Origin: CAYZGU01 sp964478165
Lineage (GTDB): Bacteria > Poribacteria > WGA-4E > JAJDTR01
Length of the DNA stretch: 42,096 nt
Direction: 5' to 3'
NCBI GenBank assembly: GCA_964478165.1
Contig: CAYZGU010000023.1
Location: 1 to 42,096, forward strand
Part shown: positions 18,210 to 27,335 of the stretch, piece by piece
How the letters are laid out: the number at the start of each line of letters is the position of its first letter
How positions within the stretch are numbered: position 1 is the first letter of the stretch
The notes under the pieces: model-generated
Seen by the model: only the letters and a program-made list of their open reading frames with translations
Told to the model about the DNA's origin: nothing
Databases searched by the model: none
Made by a program: the position numbers and the translations under genes

Positions 18210-19016
18210 TTATGCAAAAGAAGTAGTCGCCGCTTCACCGTAGATAATTGGTGCAACATCTAGGTTATCTATGTATCGAGCTAATCCCTCTCGCTGACCA
18301 CCAATAGGACGACTGCTTTGCGTGCGAAGATGAATGGCAAGACTCCGCCGCGGCAGTTTTGACATATTCTGAACGCTTCCGTGCAAGATTGCTCTATCAT
18401 GAAGGCTCATCCCGCCCACATTCATAAGAGCAGGTGTTTCTTGCCACACTTGACCCGACCGTAGGTTGAAATCATCACAGGTAATCTCCTGACTGTAGAA
18501 ATCTCCCCCTCCTATGTCTTTCCATCGATGCGAACCTACCACAAACTTCATGGGTCCCGATGCCTCTACTACATCGCTCAAAGCAACCCAGGCAGTAAAT
18601 AGTTGGCTGCCATCTTCCCAAACGGTTCTCCAATACTGCCAATCATTGTGCCAGCCAATCTTAGTCGGTGGAGCATTATTGCAGGGCATTGGCGGCTTGT
18701 AAAGCAACTGGACCCACCATACTTGGACCATCTCCGCACCCGTGACGTGCGCTGCCCATCCGCCAATCTCCGGCGAGCGAATAAGCGCTCCGATCGCCTT
18801 GTTCGCTATCTGCGGCTGTTCAATCTTGCAAAGGCGGTTTGGGTCATCACCAGGATTCCAAGTGCCTTCAGCAGGCGCATTTCCCGTATCGTAGATCCCT
18901 TTGCGAATCATGTCCATACCTTTACTCGCATCATGGATCTTCTCCAGTTTGACTACTGGTTCCTCGAAAATGTGGAACCCATTCTTCTCGAACGACTGTT
19001 TCACATCGATGGACAT
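18210..19016 (-). CDS. Phytanoyl-CoA dioxygenase (PhyH) family Fe(II)/2-oxoglutarate oxygenase
   Basis: PhyH-type enzymes hydroxylate small molecules with Fe(II), O2 and 2-oxoglutarate. The start is set at ATG 19016 after GAGAGAAC; the frame runs open further upstream, but those codons look non-coding. In the 268-residue product the iron ligands are His123 and Asp125 (GWHNDW) and His212 (ILHGSVQN). Arg224 (LPRRSLAIHLR) is placed to bind 2-oxoglutarate. SGPMKFVVGSHRW (153-165) is the conserved strand-loop between the ligands. All four key residues are present, so it should be active. The substrate is unknown. It stands alone on the minus strand. Confidence 0.85.
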   Translation of the reverse strand: MSIDVKQSFEKNGFHIFEEPVVKLEKIHDASKGMDMIRKGIYDTGNAPAEGTWNPGDDPNRLCKIEQPQIANKAIGALIRSPEIGGWAAHVTGAEMVQVWWVQLLYKPPMPCNNAPPTKIGWHNDWQYWRTVWEDGSQLFTAWVALSDVVEASGPMKFVVGSHRWKDIGGGDFYSQEITCDDFNLRSGQVWQETPALMNVGGMSLHDRAILHGSVQNMSKLPRRSLAIHLRTQSSRPIGGQREGLARYIDNLDVAPIIYGEAATTSFA

Positions 19017-19483
19017 ACTAGTTCTCTCTGTAAAACCATCTAAATAAGTTGTTAATCTTCCGTCGCACCGACAACAAGCTTCAGCACGAAAGTGGGTTTC
19101 AAGACTTCGTGGTGACACATTAGGAACGATTTCAAAACTAGCGTGTTAGATTCCTAGTCGGTGAAGGTCGGCACCTCACCTATACCCCCATCGAAGACGG
19201 ATTCTCCTATCCCACTCAATCTAACTGAACAATTAATTCGCTTCGAGACTTACCGCTCTAGGAGCTCCTTCATCGAGTACATCGGCAGTTAAAACAGAAC
19301 CTCCACCCCCGGCCACCTGAAGCTTGCCCGCGTTCGCAACCCGATCCATCCATCGTTAATCATGCGAGAATCGAAAACGTAAAAACCACTATACAAGAAT
19401 CGCTTCTTGATACCCATCAGTATTTCTAAATTCCCATGTCCTCTGGTTACGATTTCATACGCAAAAATCTCCCAGATAGAGTA
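19017..19483. other. 467-bp spacer upstream of the PhyH gene
   Basis: No gene seen. It must hold the promoter of the minus-strand PhyH gene and the end of the YchF-like gene, but I see no clear hexamers or hairpin. Confidence 0.4.
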
Positions 19484-20176
19484 TTAAACATTAAAGCGTA
19501 TATCGAGAATTGTGTTTTCTGGAATGACATAGTCACGATCGACTAGCTTTGTCAAAGTCTTGGATCGGGCATCCTGTAGGTTGTGGACTGCAAGCATGTC
19601 CTTGCAACTGACGAGCTCTGCTTTGATAAAACCTCGGGCCAAGTCTGAATGGATTTCCGCAGCACATGTTACCGCATCTACACCCTTGTTCACCAACCAC
19701 GCATGAACTTCCTGCTTGCCAACTGTGTAGAAAAACATCTTTTGCGCTTTTTCCATAATAGCGTGACTCACGCCATCGGTATCCAGTGAGGCGTCTTCAA
19801 AAACCGCTGTTGGCTTGGAACTTAACAAACCAAAGGCGTCAACAATCGCCTGTTCACCACCACTCATAGACAAATCACAGACAGGTTTTTCACCCTCAAG
19901 GTGCGTTAGGCACTTTTCAAGTGCCGTTATCTCGCTCTCATCTCCTGCCTTGGTCAATCGATTTTCAATCTTTTCCATGTCAAGAATAAGTAGATCTAAA
20001 AGATTGGAATGTGCAATCGCAATAGCACTTGCAGCTTCAAAATTATCCAACAAGAATTCAACATAGTACGGCGAAGTCTTTTCGGGTTGAAACTTTTCAG
20101 CGAGATCTGCGAAAATCCTGTCGTTGTATCTCACCTTCCCCTGTGGCAGATCTAACCCGGAATTTGCTATTTTCAT
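19484..20176 (-). CDS. YchF-like protein lacking the nucleotide-binding domain (TGS/DUF933 C-terminus)
   Basis: The 230-residue product starts at ATG 20176; longer in-frame sequence upstream lacks YchF similarity. YchF is an Obg-related ATPase/GTPase of about 360 residues with an N-terminal G domain, a helical hairpin and a C-terminal TGS domain. Here residues 149-230 are a full YchF-type TGS domain (KQEVHAWLVNKG ... AAEIHSDLARGFIKAELVSC ... RDYVIPENTILDIRFNV). Residues 50-122 match the coiled-coil hairpin (LEKCLTHLEGEKPVCDLSMS). The N-terminus keeps the MKIxxSGL strand and DLAEKFQPEKTSPYYVEF (23-40), but the P-loop GxxxxGKT, the DxxG of switch II and NKxD are all gone. The frame is clean, so this looks like a stable derivative and not a fresh pseudogene. 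Nucleotide hydrolysis is not expected. Confidence 0.75.
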   Translation of the reverse strand: MKIANSGLDLPQGKVRYNDRIFADLAEKFQPEKTSPYYVEFLLDNFEAASAIAIAHSNLLDLLILDMEKIENRLTKAGDESEITALEKCLTHLEGEKPVCDLSMSGGEQAIVDAFGLLSSKPTAVFEDASLDTDGVSHAIMEKAQKMFFYTVGKQEVHAWLVNKGVDAVTCAAEIHSDLARGFIKAELVSCKDMLAVHNLQDARSKTLTKLVDRDYVIPENTILDIRFNV

Positions 20177-21426
20177 CTGTATAGCAACCTTTCGTCTGAT
20201 TAACGCTCCAGGAACCCGCTCGATTCTTCTAGCTGTCCAGCCCCTTGTGCGCCCAAACACTACTTATACCCCTTAGTACCGATTCGAACAATCATCAACC
20301 TCTGTGCCCGCACCGCCGCTATTATAACACGAGTTTTCGAAATTCACCAAGAATTAGCCGCGTAAGTTAGAACACTTGGCATAAAGCGTTCGCAGCCAAT
20401 GTAAGGATCGTGCTACGGGATTTTCGCGCTTTTCCTGAGAAAAGACAAATGGATAGGGACTCAGCGGATACATCTGAAAAAACCGGTTGACTGCGGAAGC
20501 CCAAGTGACTCCATCTATTTCAGCGTCTCTCAAAAGTCAAAGCAGAAATTGATTGGATTGCCAAACAGAAAGAGTGGGATAACATAGACCAGTTCTCCGA
20601 CGAGGTTCAAAGCTACATGTCTAACAAATCCGAGATTCATGCTTAGCGACCTATCGGACGCGCACCATCTATCTTCACCAAATTTCACCCAAAAAATTGG
20701 ATGGTGGCTGTTTTCAATCACTTCGTGCGTTCGAATAATCGCCAGCACCTTGTAAAGGAGCTATTGTTTTTCCGCGAACCTAAGTAATAACTTAGCGCGT
20801 TTATCGTTCGAAGTTCGCACTTTTCATGTCGTGCCTAACTAAATTACGGTGTTTTTATTATGACCATTGCTCGGCCAATCTCCAGTGTTTTCCGATTCAT
20901 AACTAGCCTGTTACCACTATTAGCATGGAGAAATTGAGCAAACGCTCGGATTCAATGTGTAGACTTCCATGCGATTTGACACACCAATCTGCGTTATTTT
21001 GCTCATTCCCGCATCCACCTCTGTGCTCAATACGCTGGCCTTAGCTGCGGCACCACAACAGGTCAAACATATGCTCAACATCATTTTATGAACACTTCCA
21101 CCAATATTAAAAAAATATCCGGACTAGCTCGGCCGCCAACGAAGTACACAAGTGTGCCAGTCTATCGGGAAATTGCGCACAAATTTGAATAATATCCTGT
21201 TTACAATTGCTCATAAAACCACTAAAATTAGGTTTTGTGTGCTAGCGTGAGAGAAAATTCTTGTTCCCATTGTATGTTTCATTCTTGCAACACAACGCAT
21301 GGGATATGTTATCATTACCCGGGCTGTAAACATTAACTTATGAAACCGAGATAGTAAATACAGGAACTCATAATGACCTATTCTCATTCCATCCACGTAC
21401 ACACTATTTGAGTCAGGTGAAAAGCA
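20177..21426. other. 1.25-kb non-coding stretch
   Basis: No gene recognised on either strand; short frames at 20530-20748 and 21211-21402 (minus) have no family or ribosome-binding site. A promoter-like element at 21200-21228 is listed separately. Confidence 0.5.
21200..21228 (+). promoter_or_regulatory. Putative sigma-70 promoter upstream of the TPR/transglutaminase gene
   Basis: TTTACA (21200-21205) and TAAAAT (21223-21228) each match consensus at five of six positions with a 17-base spacer. If used, the transcript would have a leader of about 190 bases before the ATG at 21427. Confidence 0.42.
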
Positions 21427-24132
21427 ATGTCAATGCAGGTCGCAAAACAAATCTCCGTTGTGATAGTTCTCTTGTTTTTCAACGGATGTGCAATTTTTAA
21501 TCCGAACCAGTCGCCGCAGACAGAGGTTTTTGACCCATTGGTTGAGCGCAATACACAGTGGCAGAAACATGTTAATAGGGGCAATTGGGAATTCCAGAAC
21601 CAAAACTTTCCACAAGCAGTTGCGGCATATCGTGCAGCACTCGCAGTCAAACCGCAATCCAGTGGGGTTCAGCGCAAGATTGCCGAAATATATTTTCAAC
21701 AACAAGAATACGAAGAAGCTGCCGCTGAATTTGCGTCGTTTCTGAAACTAAATCCCGAGAACACGATTGTCCGGAATTACCTTGGATATACCTACGAGAA
21801 ACTGAATGATTATCAGGCGGCAGGACGAGAATATGAACGTACATTAAAACATGACCCCGACAATTTGTATGCACTGAACCACCTTGGTCTAGCCTACAAG
21901 CAGACCAAGCGTCTTGATGACGCCGACCAAATCCTGAGAAAGGCATTATCACTAGATCCCAGGTGCCGCCGAAGTGAGAGTAAAAATCTCCACAACTACC
22001 TAGCATCGATTCATCTAGAACGCGGCGAGATCGGTGACGCAATTGCGGAATTCAGAGAGTCTGCGCGGCTCTTTCCCTCAGCTATCTGGCCTCGTCAGCA
22101 ACTGGCTGCCTTATTTGAAGCGCGTGAGCGCTACTACGAAGCGCAGCTACAATACCAGGAGATATTAAAGATTGATCCGGAAAATCTATTGGCCCCTACG
22201 CGGCTCCATGCGCTAGCCAAAACGCATCCGGAATACTCCACCTCCTCCCACAATCTCCCGGTCGATATTGTGGATGTCGATATCCAAACTATCATCAAAC
22301 ATGGATCTGATGTAAGCGATTTTCCAAATGCCGATGTGATTATTCTTCTTAACCACTTTAGCCATGATGTTCTGCCTACCGGACAATCCCGTTATACAAC
22401 ACATCAACTCGTCAAACTTTTAACAGAGCGAGGAATCGAAAAGTACGACGACATTGCGATTCCCTATCAGCCCACTGCGCAAAACATCACCGTTAATATT
22501 GCGCACACGATAACACCTGACGGAGTTCTTGTTAAGCCTCCCGCTGAAGCTTATAATGTGGTAACACCACCCGGTCTATTGTCCCACAACCTCTATTCCG
22601 ACATCGTATGGAAAGTGATCTCCATGCCTGCACTATCGCCAGGGGCAATCATTGAATACCAAGTAACTCTTGAAAGTCGTGAAGTTTACCCGGTTGGAAG
22701 CCAGAGCTGGGTCTCAGGGGGGTTCAACTTTCAGGCCACAGATCCCACGCGCCAAGCCATCTTCGCACTTCGCATACCCAACGACCTCACATTTAAGTGG
22801 AAAACAGACAATTGTGAACTGATTCCACAGCTGTTCCATGAGGATGTAACGAACACATATCTATGGTCACATGACAAGATTCCGGCGCTTAAGGAAGAAT
22901 CTGGGATGCCAGCAATAGAGGACGTCACTCATCGTCTGAGCTATTCGTCGGTGAATTCATGGGACGATGTTTATACCTGGTATCGAGATCTCGCCAAAGA
23001 TCGGTACGTTGTTGATGAAACAATTGAAACCATTGTCCACAATCTAACCAAAACATTACCTACAATAGAAGATAAGATTCGTGCAATCTATGATTACGTT
23101 ACTTCACAAATCCGTTACGTCGGCATTGAACTTGGCCAAAGCGCCTATCAACCATCGCATGCGTCTGAAGTAATCAGGAACTTATATGGGGATTGTAAAG
23201 ACAAAACAACGTTGATGATTACAATGCTTGACCTCATTGGAGTAAAGGCTTTTCCGGTTTTACTCAATCCGGCGCCTCATGAGCGGGTAGACCCTGACAT
23301 GCCATCCATCAGCCAATTCAGCCACATGATTGCCGCGATTGCTACGAATGATGGTTATACATGGGTGGATCCTGCCTCTAGTACATGCCGTTACGGAAAT
23401 CTTCCTGACAGAGATCAAGGGCGCAAGGGTTTTCTGATTGGAGATCACAAGGCAATGTTCGTAGACATTCCAATTTTTCCAGCGCACGCAAATCAATTGC
23501 AGGTCAAGACAGAAATACAGTTGACGGAACAAGGTACGGCAGAGGGAGAAATTAGCGTGAAAACAAAAGGCCAATACAACCTCGATTCGCGTTTTAGATA
23601 TAGGAGTATAGCACCAGGTGACTGGAAGAATACTATAGCGGTCGAGCTAAGCAAGCAATTTCCGGGTATCAGCGTCGACTGGGTAAAGTTCACAAATCTC
23701 GAAAATCTTAACCAACCCGTCGAAATCTTGGCTGGATTTCACGTTGACAACTATGTGCAATCAATTGGCACTCGCATGTTGTTACCACTACCGATCGATG
23801 AGTTCGCTGGCTTCGGCGAACTCTTCGCCCCAGCAACGCGCCAGCACTCACTCAATCTAGGCCATCCAATGCAAATACAGAAGGAGATTCTGATCTCCGT
23901 CCCGAATCACTGGCAGGTCTCACTCCCACGCGATCTGAACACCGAATCTGATTTTGCCACTTTAGAACGCCGCTACAGTCGTGACGGAAATGTAATTCGC
24001 TATTCACTCCGTTTTACACTTAGAAAATCGATAATTGCTTCCAAAGATTATCATACCGCCAAACGTTTTTTCGACACGCTGGCTAAAGAAGATCATGGCC
24101 GGTTGATTATGGAACGCATCGAAGTTGATTGA
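21427..24132 (+). CDS. TPR / DUF3857 / transglutaminase-like envelope protein
   Basis: A 901-residue protein starting after CAGGTGAAAAGC. The first 21 residues form a hydrophobic export signal ending N-G-C (Cys21), so it is probably a lipoprotein although the lipobox is weak. Residues about 50-270 contain five to six TPR units (for example YEEAAAEFASFLKLNPENTI, YALNHLGLAYKQTKRLDDAD). A DUF3857 domain follows (about 330-500; ISMPALSPGAIIEYQV). A transglutaminase-like core then has the triad Cys590 (YGDCKDKTTLM), His633 (FSHMIAA) and Asp648 (WVDPAS). The C-terminal 200 residues are a DUF3858-like beta region. Proteins of this build are common in Bacteroidetes-like and related bacteria, but their substrates are unknown; peptide cleavage or isopeptide chemistry in the periplasm is a fair guess. 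Confidence 0.85.
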   Translation: MSMQVAKQISVVIVLLFFNGCAIFNPNQSPQTEVFDPLVERNTQWQKHVNRGNWEFQNQNFPQAVAAYRAALAVKPQSSGVQRKIAEIYFQQQEYEEAAAEFASFLKLNPENTIVRNYLGYTYEKLNDYQAAGREYERTLKHDPDNLYALNHLGLAYKQTKRLDDADQILRKALSLDPRCRRSESKNLHNYLASIHLERGEIGDAIAEFRESARLFPSAIWPRQQLAALFEARERYYEAQLQYQEILKIDPENLLAPTRLHALAKTHPEYSTSSHNLPVDIVDVDIQTIIKHGSDVSDFPNADVIILLNHFSHDVLPTGQSRYTTHQLVKLLTERGIEKYDDIAIPYQPTAQNITVNIAHTITPDGVLVKPPAEAYNVVTPPGLLSHNLYSDIVWKVISMPALSPGAIIEYQVTLESREVYPVGSQSWVSGGFNFQATDPTRQAIFALRIPNDLTFKWKTDNCELIPQLFHEDVTNTYLWSHDKIPALKEESGMPAIEDVTHRLSYSSVNSWDDVYTWYRDLAKDRYVVDETIETIVHNLTKTLPTIEDKIRAIYDYVTSQIRYVGIELGQSAYQPSHASEVIRNLYGDCKDKTTLMITMLDLIGVKAFPVLLNPAPHERVDPDMPSISQFSHMIAAIATNDGYTWVDPASSTCRYGNLPDRDQGRKGFLIGDHKAMFVDIPIFPAHANQLQVKTEIQLTEQGTAEGEISVKTKGQYNLDSRFRYRSIAPGDWKNTIAVELSKQFPGISVDWVKFTNLENLNQPVEILAGFHVDNYVQSIGTRMLLPLPIDEFAGFGELFAPATRQHSLNLGHPMQIQKEILISVPNHWQVSLPRDLNTESDFATLERRYSRDGNVIRYSLRFTLRKSIIASKDYHTAKRFFDTLAKEDHGRLIMERIEVD

Positions 24133-24256
24133 CAATCTAGAGGTGCAACAGGTGGTACAATGTCTTTCACGCCTGCTGGAATCCATACAACTAAAGAGTT
24201 TCACACGGCAGACACGGCACAATTTCTCATTGAGGTGCTCCGTTGACAGACGGTCC

Positions 24257-24285
24257 TTGCATTTTCGTTTCAAATCATGTATAAT
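24257..24285 (+). promoter_or_regulatory. Putative cold-shock gene promoter with long leader
   Basis: A perfect TATAAT at 24280-24285 lies 17 bases after TTGCAT (24257-24262), a weak -35. Transcription would start near 24292 and give an untranslated leader of about 160 bases, the size known for cspA-type genes whose leader controls translation by temperature. The leader 24292-24453 holds no gene. Confidence 0.45.
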
Positions 24286-24453
24286 TAGGTATGTAACCGT
24301 ACAACTGTACAATGGGTAGAGCAAGTTCTGTAAGTAGTGTTAGGTTCAAAACTGAAGCATTTTCCCGGCATGGTGTCATTTTGTACCTCTCAGCTTTTCA
24401 GGCTTCACCAAACATTTGCAGTTTGTAGATTTCAATAAAGGAGGTGCAATACC

Positions 24454-24663
24454 ATGGCAAAAGGTCGAGTCAAGTGGTTCAGCGACCAAAAGGGGTATGG
24501 GTTTATAACCAGCGATGAAGGTGAAGATGTATTTGTGCATTACTCCAACATCGATGGAAATGGCTTCAAGAGCCTCGATGAAGAAGACGAAGTTGAATTC
24601 AACATGGTTCAAGGACCAAAAGGCTACCAAGCTGAAGAAGTTAAAAAAGTCTCGGATTGGTAA
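24454..24663 (+). CDS. Cold-shock domain protein, CspA family
   Basis: A 69-residue single cold-shock domain that binds single-stranded RNA and DNA and melts RNA structure. RNP1 is KGYGFITS (about 13-20) and RNP2 is VFVHYS (26-31), with the conserved aromatic patch W8, F9, Y15, F17, F27 and H29. A strong AAGGAGGTG precedes the ATG. A clear rho-independent terminator follows 30 bases after the stop, so the gene is a single-gene unit. The product is acidic in its second half (LDEEDEVEF), normal for the family. The paralogue number, and thus whether it is cold-induced, cannot be told from one locus. Confidence 0.95.
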   Translation: MAKGRVKWFSDQKGYGFITSDEGEDVFVHYSNIDGNGFKSLDEEDEVEFNMVQGPKGYQAEEVKKVSDW

Positions 24664-24694
24664 ACTCGAAAACTTCTAATGAAATTTGACCGGG

Positions 24695-24727
24695 AAAAAG
24701 GCTCTCAAGAAATTGGGAGCTTTTTTT
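24695..24727 (+). terminator. Rho-independent terminator of the cold-shock gene
   Basis: The stem GCTCTC (24701-24706) pairs with GGGAGC (24715-24720) with one G-T pair. It is extended by the A-run before and the seven-T run after (24721-24727). Confidence 0.82.
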
Positions 24728-24814
24728 ATGTGATTCTGAAAAACAAGGAATTGGATCTAACAACGGACAGGTTCAGACCTGCGATCGTATCTTCCCAGAA
24801 GGAGGATTCGGATT

Positions 24815-25643
24815 GTGGATGAACGTCCGGAAACAACTTTTCTGCAAACAGACAACCAGCCGTGATTCACATTGGATAGCTCCGCCAGCCATCTTATTCA
24901 CACGCCCAATGTGGATTATCTGTGTACTAGAAACTCCTACTTCGCCAATACTTTTCCCTTCAACGGCATTTGTGCCTCCAGCCAGACAGGCATTCTAACC
25001 AGGTAATACCACCACCTCCATGATTTCAAGTTTCACCATCCTCCTTTTCGCACCGCGTTCACCAACATGACTGATCCGGCTGTGCGGCACAGACGGTTAC
25101 TACACTGGGTGTATCGAAAACTTCGACCGTGGTCGCAGGCACAAACCGCAGATGAAGATGAAAAAAGTCTCCTGCAAAAAATTTCAATCTGTCCGCCCAT
25201 CATTGTCAAAACCAGTCGCCGTATCTCTCTAAAGACTACCGGGACAGTTATAAAAGAACACCTGAGAAAACTCTTGACCCAGCTCGCTGGCCTTTCTGGC
25301 CGTAATTGAGCTTGAATCCCATCCACCCACGACAGCGGGTCGCACATTATTAGCCGCCGCGAACGAGGAGGATTCCCGCCACGATTCAGAAAACATCCCA
25401 GAACCTGGACCAAACCATTCTGGCTTTCTTGAAGCACTAACGGAGTGCCCACGACAGGACAAGAATCTTAACCTATGAAGGAACACATCGGAAAATTTCT
25501 AGACACCCTCTAGGGCTATGGGAACATGACTAGCGAGATGGATGTTGACGGGGCACTTTGTCAAGGAGCCTGAGCATCTGGGGTTGGTCAACAACCCAAT
25601 TATTTTCCACACCTCGCATCACGGTTTCCTATCGGGGGCGTGA
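24815..25643 (+). pseudogene. Decayed sulfatase gene
   Basis: Sulfatase motifs occur in the right order but in shifting frames. GTG 24815 after AGGAGG begins DERPETTFLQTDN, like the 'RPNILFxxTDQ' start; a TGA follows, then HTPNVDYLCTRNSYFANTFP. Next comes ICASSQTGILTR, the active-site block, which in working enzymes reads C-x-P-S-R with the Cys turned into formylglycine; here it is C-A-S-S-Q. Then GYYTGCI (about 25095, another frame) matches the 'GYxTxxxGKWH' region, HIGKFLDTL (about 25484) matches the 'DxxIGxxLDxL' helix and FHTSHHGFLSG (about 25605) matches 'FTSDHGxxxG'. At least three frameshifts and several stops are present. The frames and order make chance unlikely. The 3' limit is approximate. 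Confidence 0.7.
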
Positions 25644-26289
25644 CTCTTCGAATTACTTGCTGCTGTACGGGTAGCCCCAGACGGATGTCGCTGGTTATCT
25701 ACGATTCACGGACGCGGAGGTTCCATTCAGACCACAAAGGGTACTAAAACATAGGCGCACCCCACCATTGACAGGGCTTAGAGGTCCGGAAGGTGATTTA
25801 GGAAAAATTCTGGTGAGTGGCTACAAAAACAAGAAGTTGCGCGGCAAAATAACTTCTTTTGCGAACTTTTGTTCAACACACCGGCAAGGGTTATGCCCAG
25901 GTGCGTGCGGAGGGTAAGATTACAGAACTAGAAATCTATCCGGTATATGGACGAAGGCAAGGCCTACACGGCACTCTAAGACCCGAAATCAGATTCTAAG
26001 GAAACACTAAAAACCAGCTGGAACGAGGAAACTAGACAAACCACAAAAATGCTGCGACAAGCTGCTGAGACGAGCAAAAAGTGACAAAATCTGTGAGGAG
26101 TAAAAGACCCTCACTAACAAAATCCAATCAGTGAAGGCTCACTAACCTCCTTCTCCCAGGTACGCATGCTCGTAGACCAAATGGGGAAAATAACGCTTTG
26201 ATAACAAGCGTTTCAGGCGTGGTTCTTGAAAAACCACCTATTAAACAACGTATTAGACTGAACATACCCGCACAAATTCAGAACGCGTT
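25644..26289. other. Region after the sulfatase remnant, no intact gene
   Basis: Probably holds more decayed coding sequence: around 25885-25985 a plus-strand frame reads GYAQVRAEGKITELEIYPVY, a beta-strand-like peptide with a stop soon after. I cannot assign it. The right end contains a minus-strand hairpin listed separately. Confidence 0.35.
26186..26212 (-). terminator. Possible terminator of the lipoprotein operon
   Basis: On the minus strand AACGCTT (26212-26206) and AAGCGTT (26198-26192) form a perfect 7-bp stem with a 7-base loop, followed by ATTTTCC. The T-run is short, so termination strength is uncertain. Confidence 0.4.
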
Positions 26290-27324
26290 TCACTTCCCAT
26301 ACCCTCTGCTGCCGCCCCTGAATCCGCTACTCGAACGCCGGCTAGAACTCGATCTACCAGACCATGCACCAGTACTCCTACTCGCAGAGCTTCTAGACCT
26401 GTTGAGGGCCGATTGGTTACCGCGAAATCCACCACTACGTGTGGACGCAGCTTTTCGAGCAGCCATTGTGCGCTTTGATTTCATCTGCTGAATAGATTTC
26501 GGGGCCTGAGTACGGCTCTTTGCTTTACTGCTTCTCACCGCATTGCTCGCTGTCCTGCTCGAAGAGGGCGACGAATTATAACGAGTAACTGTACGAGTCA
26601 CTGTGCGTGTCCTTGCGGGTGCATGCCAGCCTCCGTAAAAACCACCATACCAACCACCGTACCAACCCGGGCCATACCACCCATACGGACGGAAAAGAAT
26701 ATCCCGGAGAATCATATACTTGAAGTAAGAACCCATCCAGCTGTGTTGGTTCGTTTGATACGAACTGCTATGGTGATGATTTCGTCCCTCGTAAAGGTAT
26801 CCGTTGGACTCAGCGCTGATCGCCATTGATCCCGCCTTCTGATCGAAAGTTGCTGATAGTGCCACAAGTTCAATTCCGTTTTTCGCAATCTTGTGCCAAT
26901 CCATATCCTGCTCCGGATCCCTGGAATAATCGCCAGGATCAGGAACACGAAGTGAATAGACCGCGGCCTTTCCCTCGACAGACTCAGGGACAACAAGCAA
27001 TGGATCCAGGTTCCCATCTTCATTAAGATCGACTCGATAGTTTACTTCCGGATCCTCCATTATTTTCTGACTTAGTCGCTGAACCACCTGTTGCTGAAAC
27101 TGCTTGGAATCAGGTTTGTTCGTGGGGGCAATGTCTCTAAGGACTTCCTTGAGAACATCGGGAAGGATAGCGGGGTTGAGTTTATCAGTGAGGTCAATTT
27201 TTGCAGACACTTGAGATCTGCCAACACCAACGGGATGGTCCTTAGAACGATTGTTACAACCTGTGGCAACCCCTAGTATAATGCAAAACAGGCAACTGAT
27301 TAACAACGCTGAAGATTTTTCCAT
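26290..27324 (-). CDS. Lipoprotein with aromatic/Gly patch and basic Arg/Ser tail, unknown function
   Basis: The 344-residue product starts at ATG 27324 after TTTAGAGGAGA. Residues 1-23 are a lipoprotein-type signal ending A-T-G-C (Cys23). Residues 99-107 read D-L-N-E-D-G-N-L-D, an EF-hand/dockerin-like calcium loop. Residues 183-186 are a His/Ser patch, and 213-233 form a Trp/Tyr/Gly patch (PYGWYGPGWYGGWYGGFYG). From about 237 to the end the chain is almost only Arg, Ser, Lys, Thr, Ala and Gly (strongly basic, RGG-like at the very end), so it may bind a polyanion such as LPS, nucleic acid or an acidic partner. I recognise no family. It follows the acidic gene by 11 bases on the same strand, so the two are surely one operon. 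Confidence 0.8.
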   Translation of the reverse strand: MEKSSALLISCLFCIILGVATGCNNRSKDHPVGVGRSQVSAKIDLTDKLNPAILPDVLKEVLRDIAPTNKPDSKQFQQQVVQRLSQKIMEDPEVNYRVDLNEDGNLDPLLVVPESVEGKAAVYSLRVPDPGDYSRDPEQDMDWHKIAKNGIELVALSATFDQKAGSMAISAESNGYLYEGRNHHHSSSYQTNQHSWMGSYFKYMILRDILFRPYGWYGPGWYGGWYGGFYGGWHAPARTRTVTRTVTRYNSSPSSSRTASNAVRSSKAKSRTQAPKSIQQMKSKRTMAARKAASTRSGGFRGNQSALNRSRSSASRSTGAWSGRSSSSRRSSSGFRGGSRGYGK

Positions 27325-27335
27325 TGGATTCTCCT

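Noticed and set aside
24243..24285. TTGACA at 24243 as the -35 of the cold-shock promoter
   Set aside because: It is 31 bases from the TATAAT, too far for a sigma-70 promoter.
25033..25452. 139-codon minus-strand frame
   Set aside because: Lies over the sulfatase remnant on the other strand and has a Ser/Arg/Cys-rich random composition.
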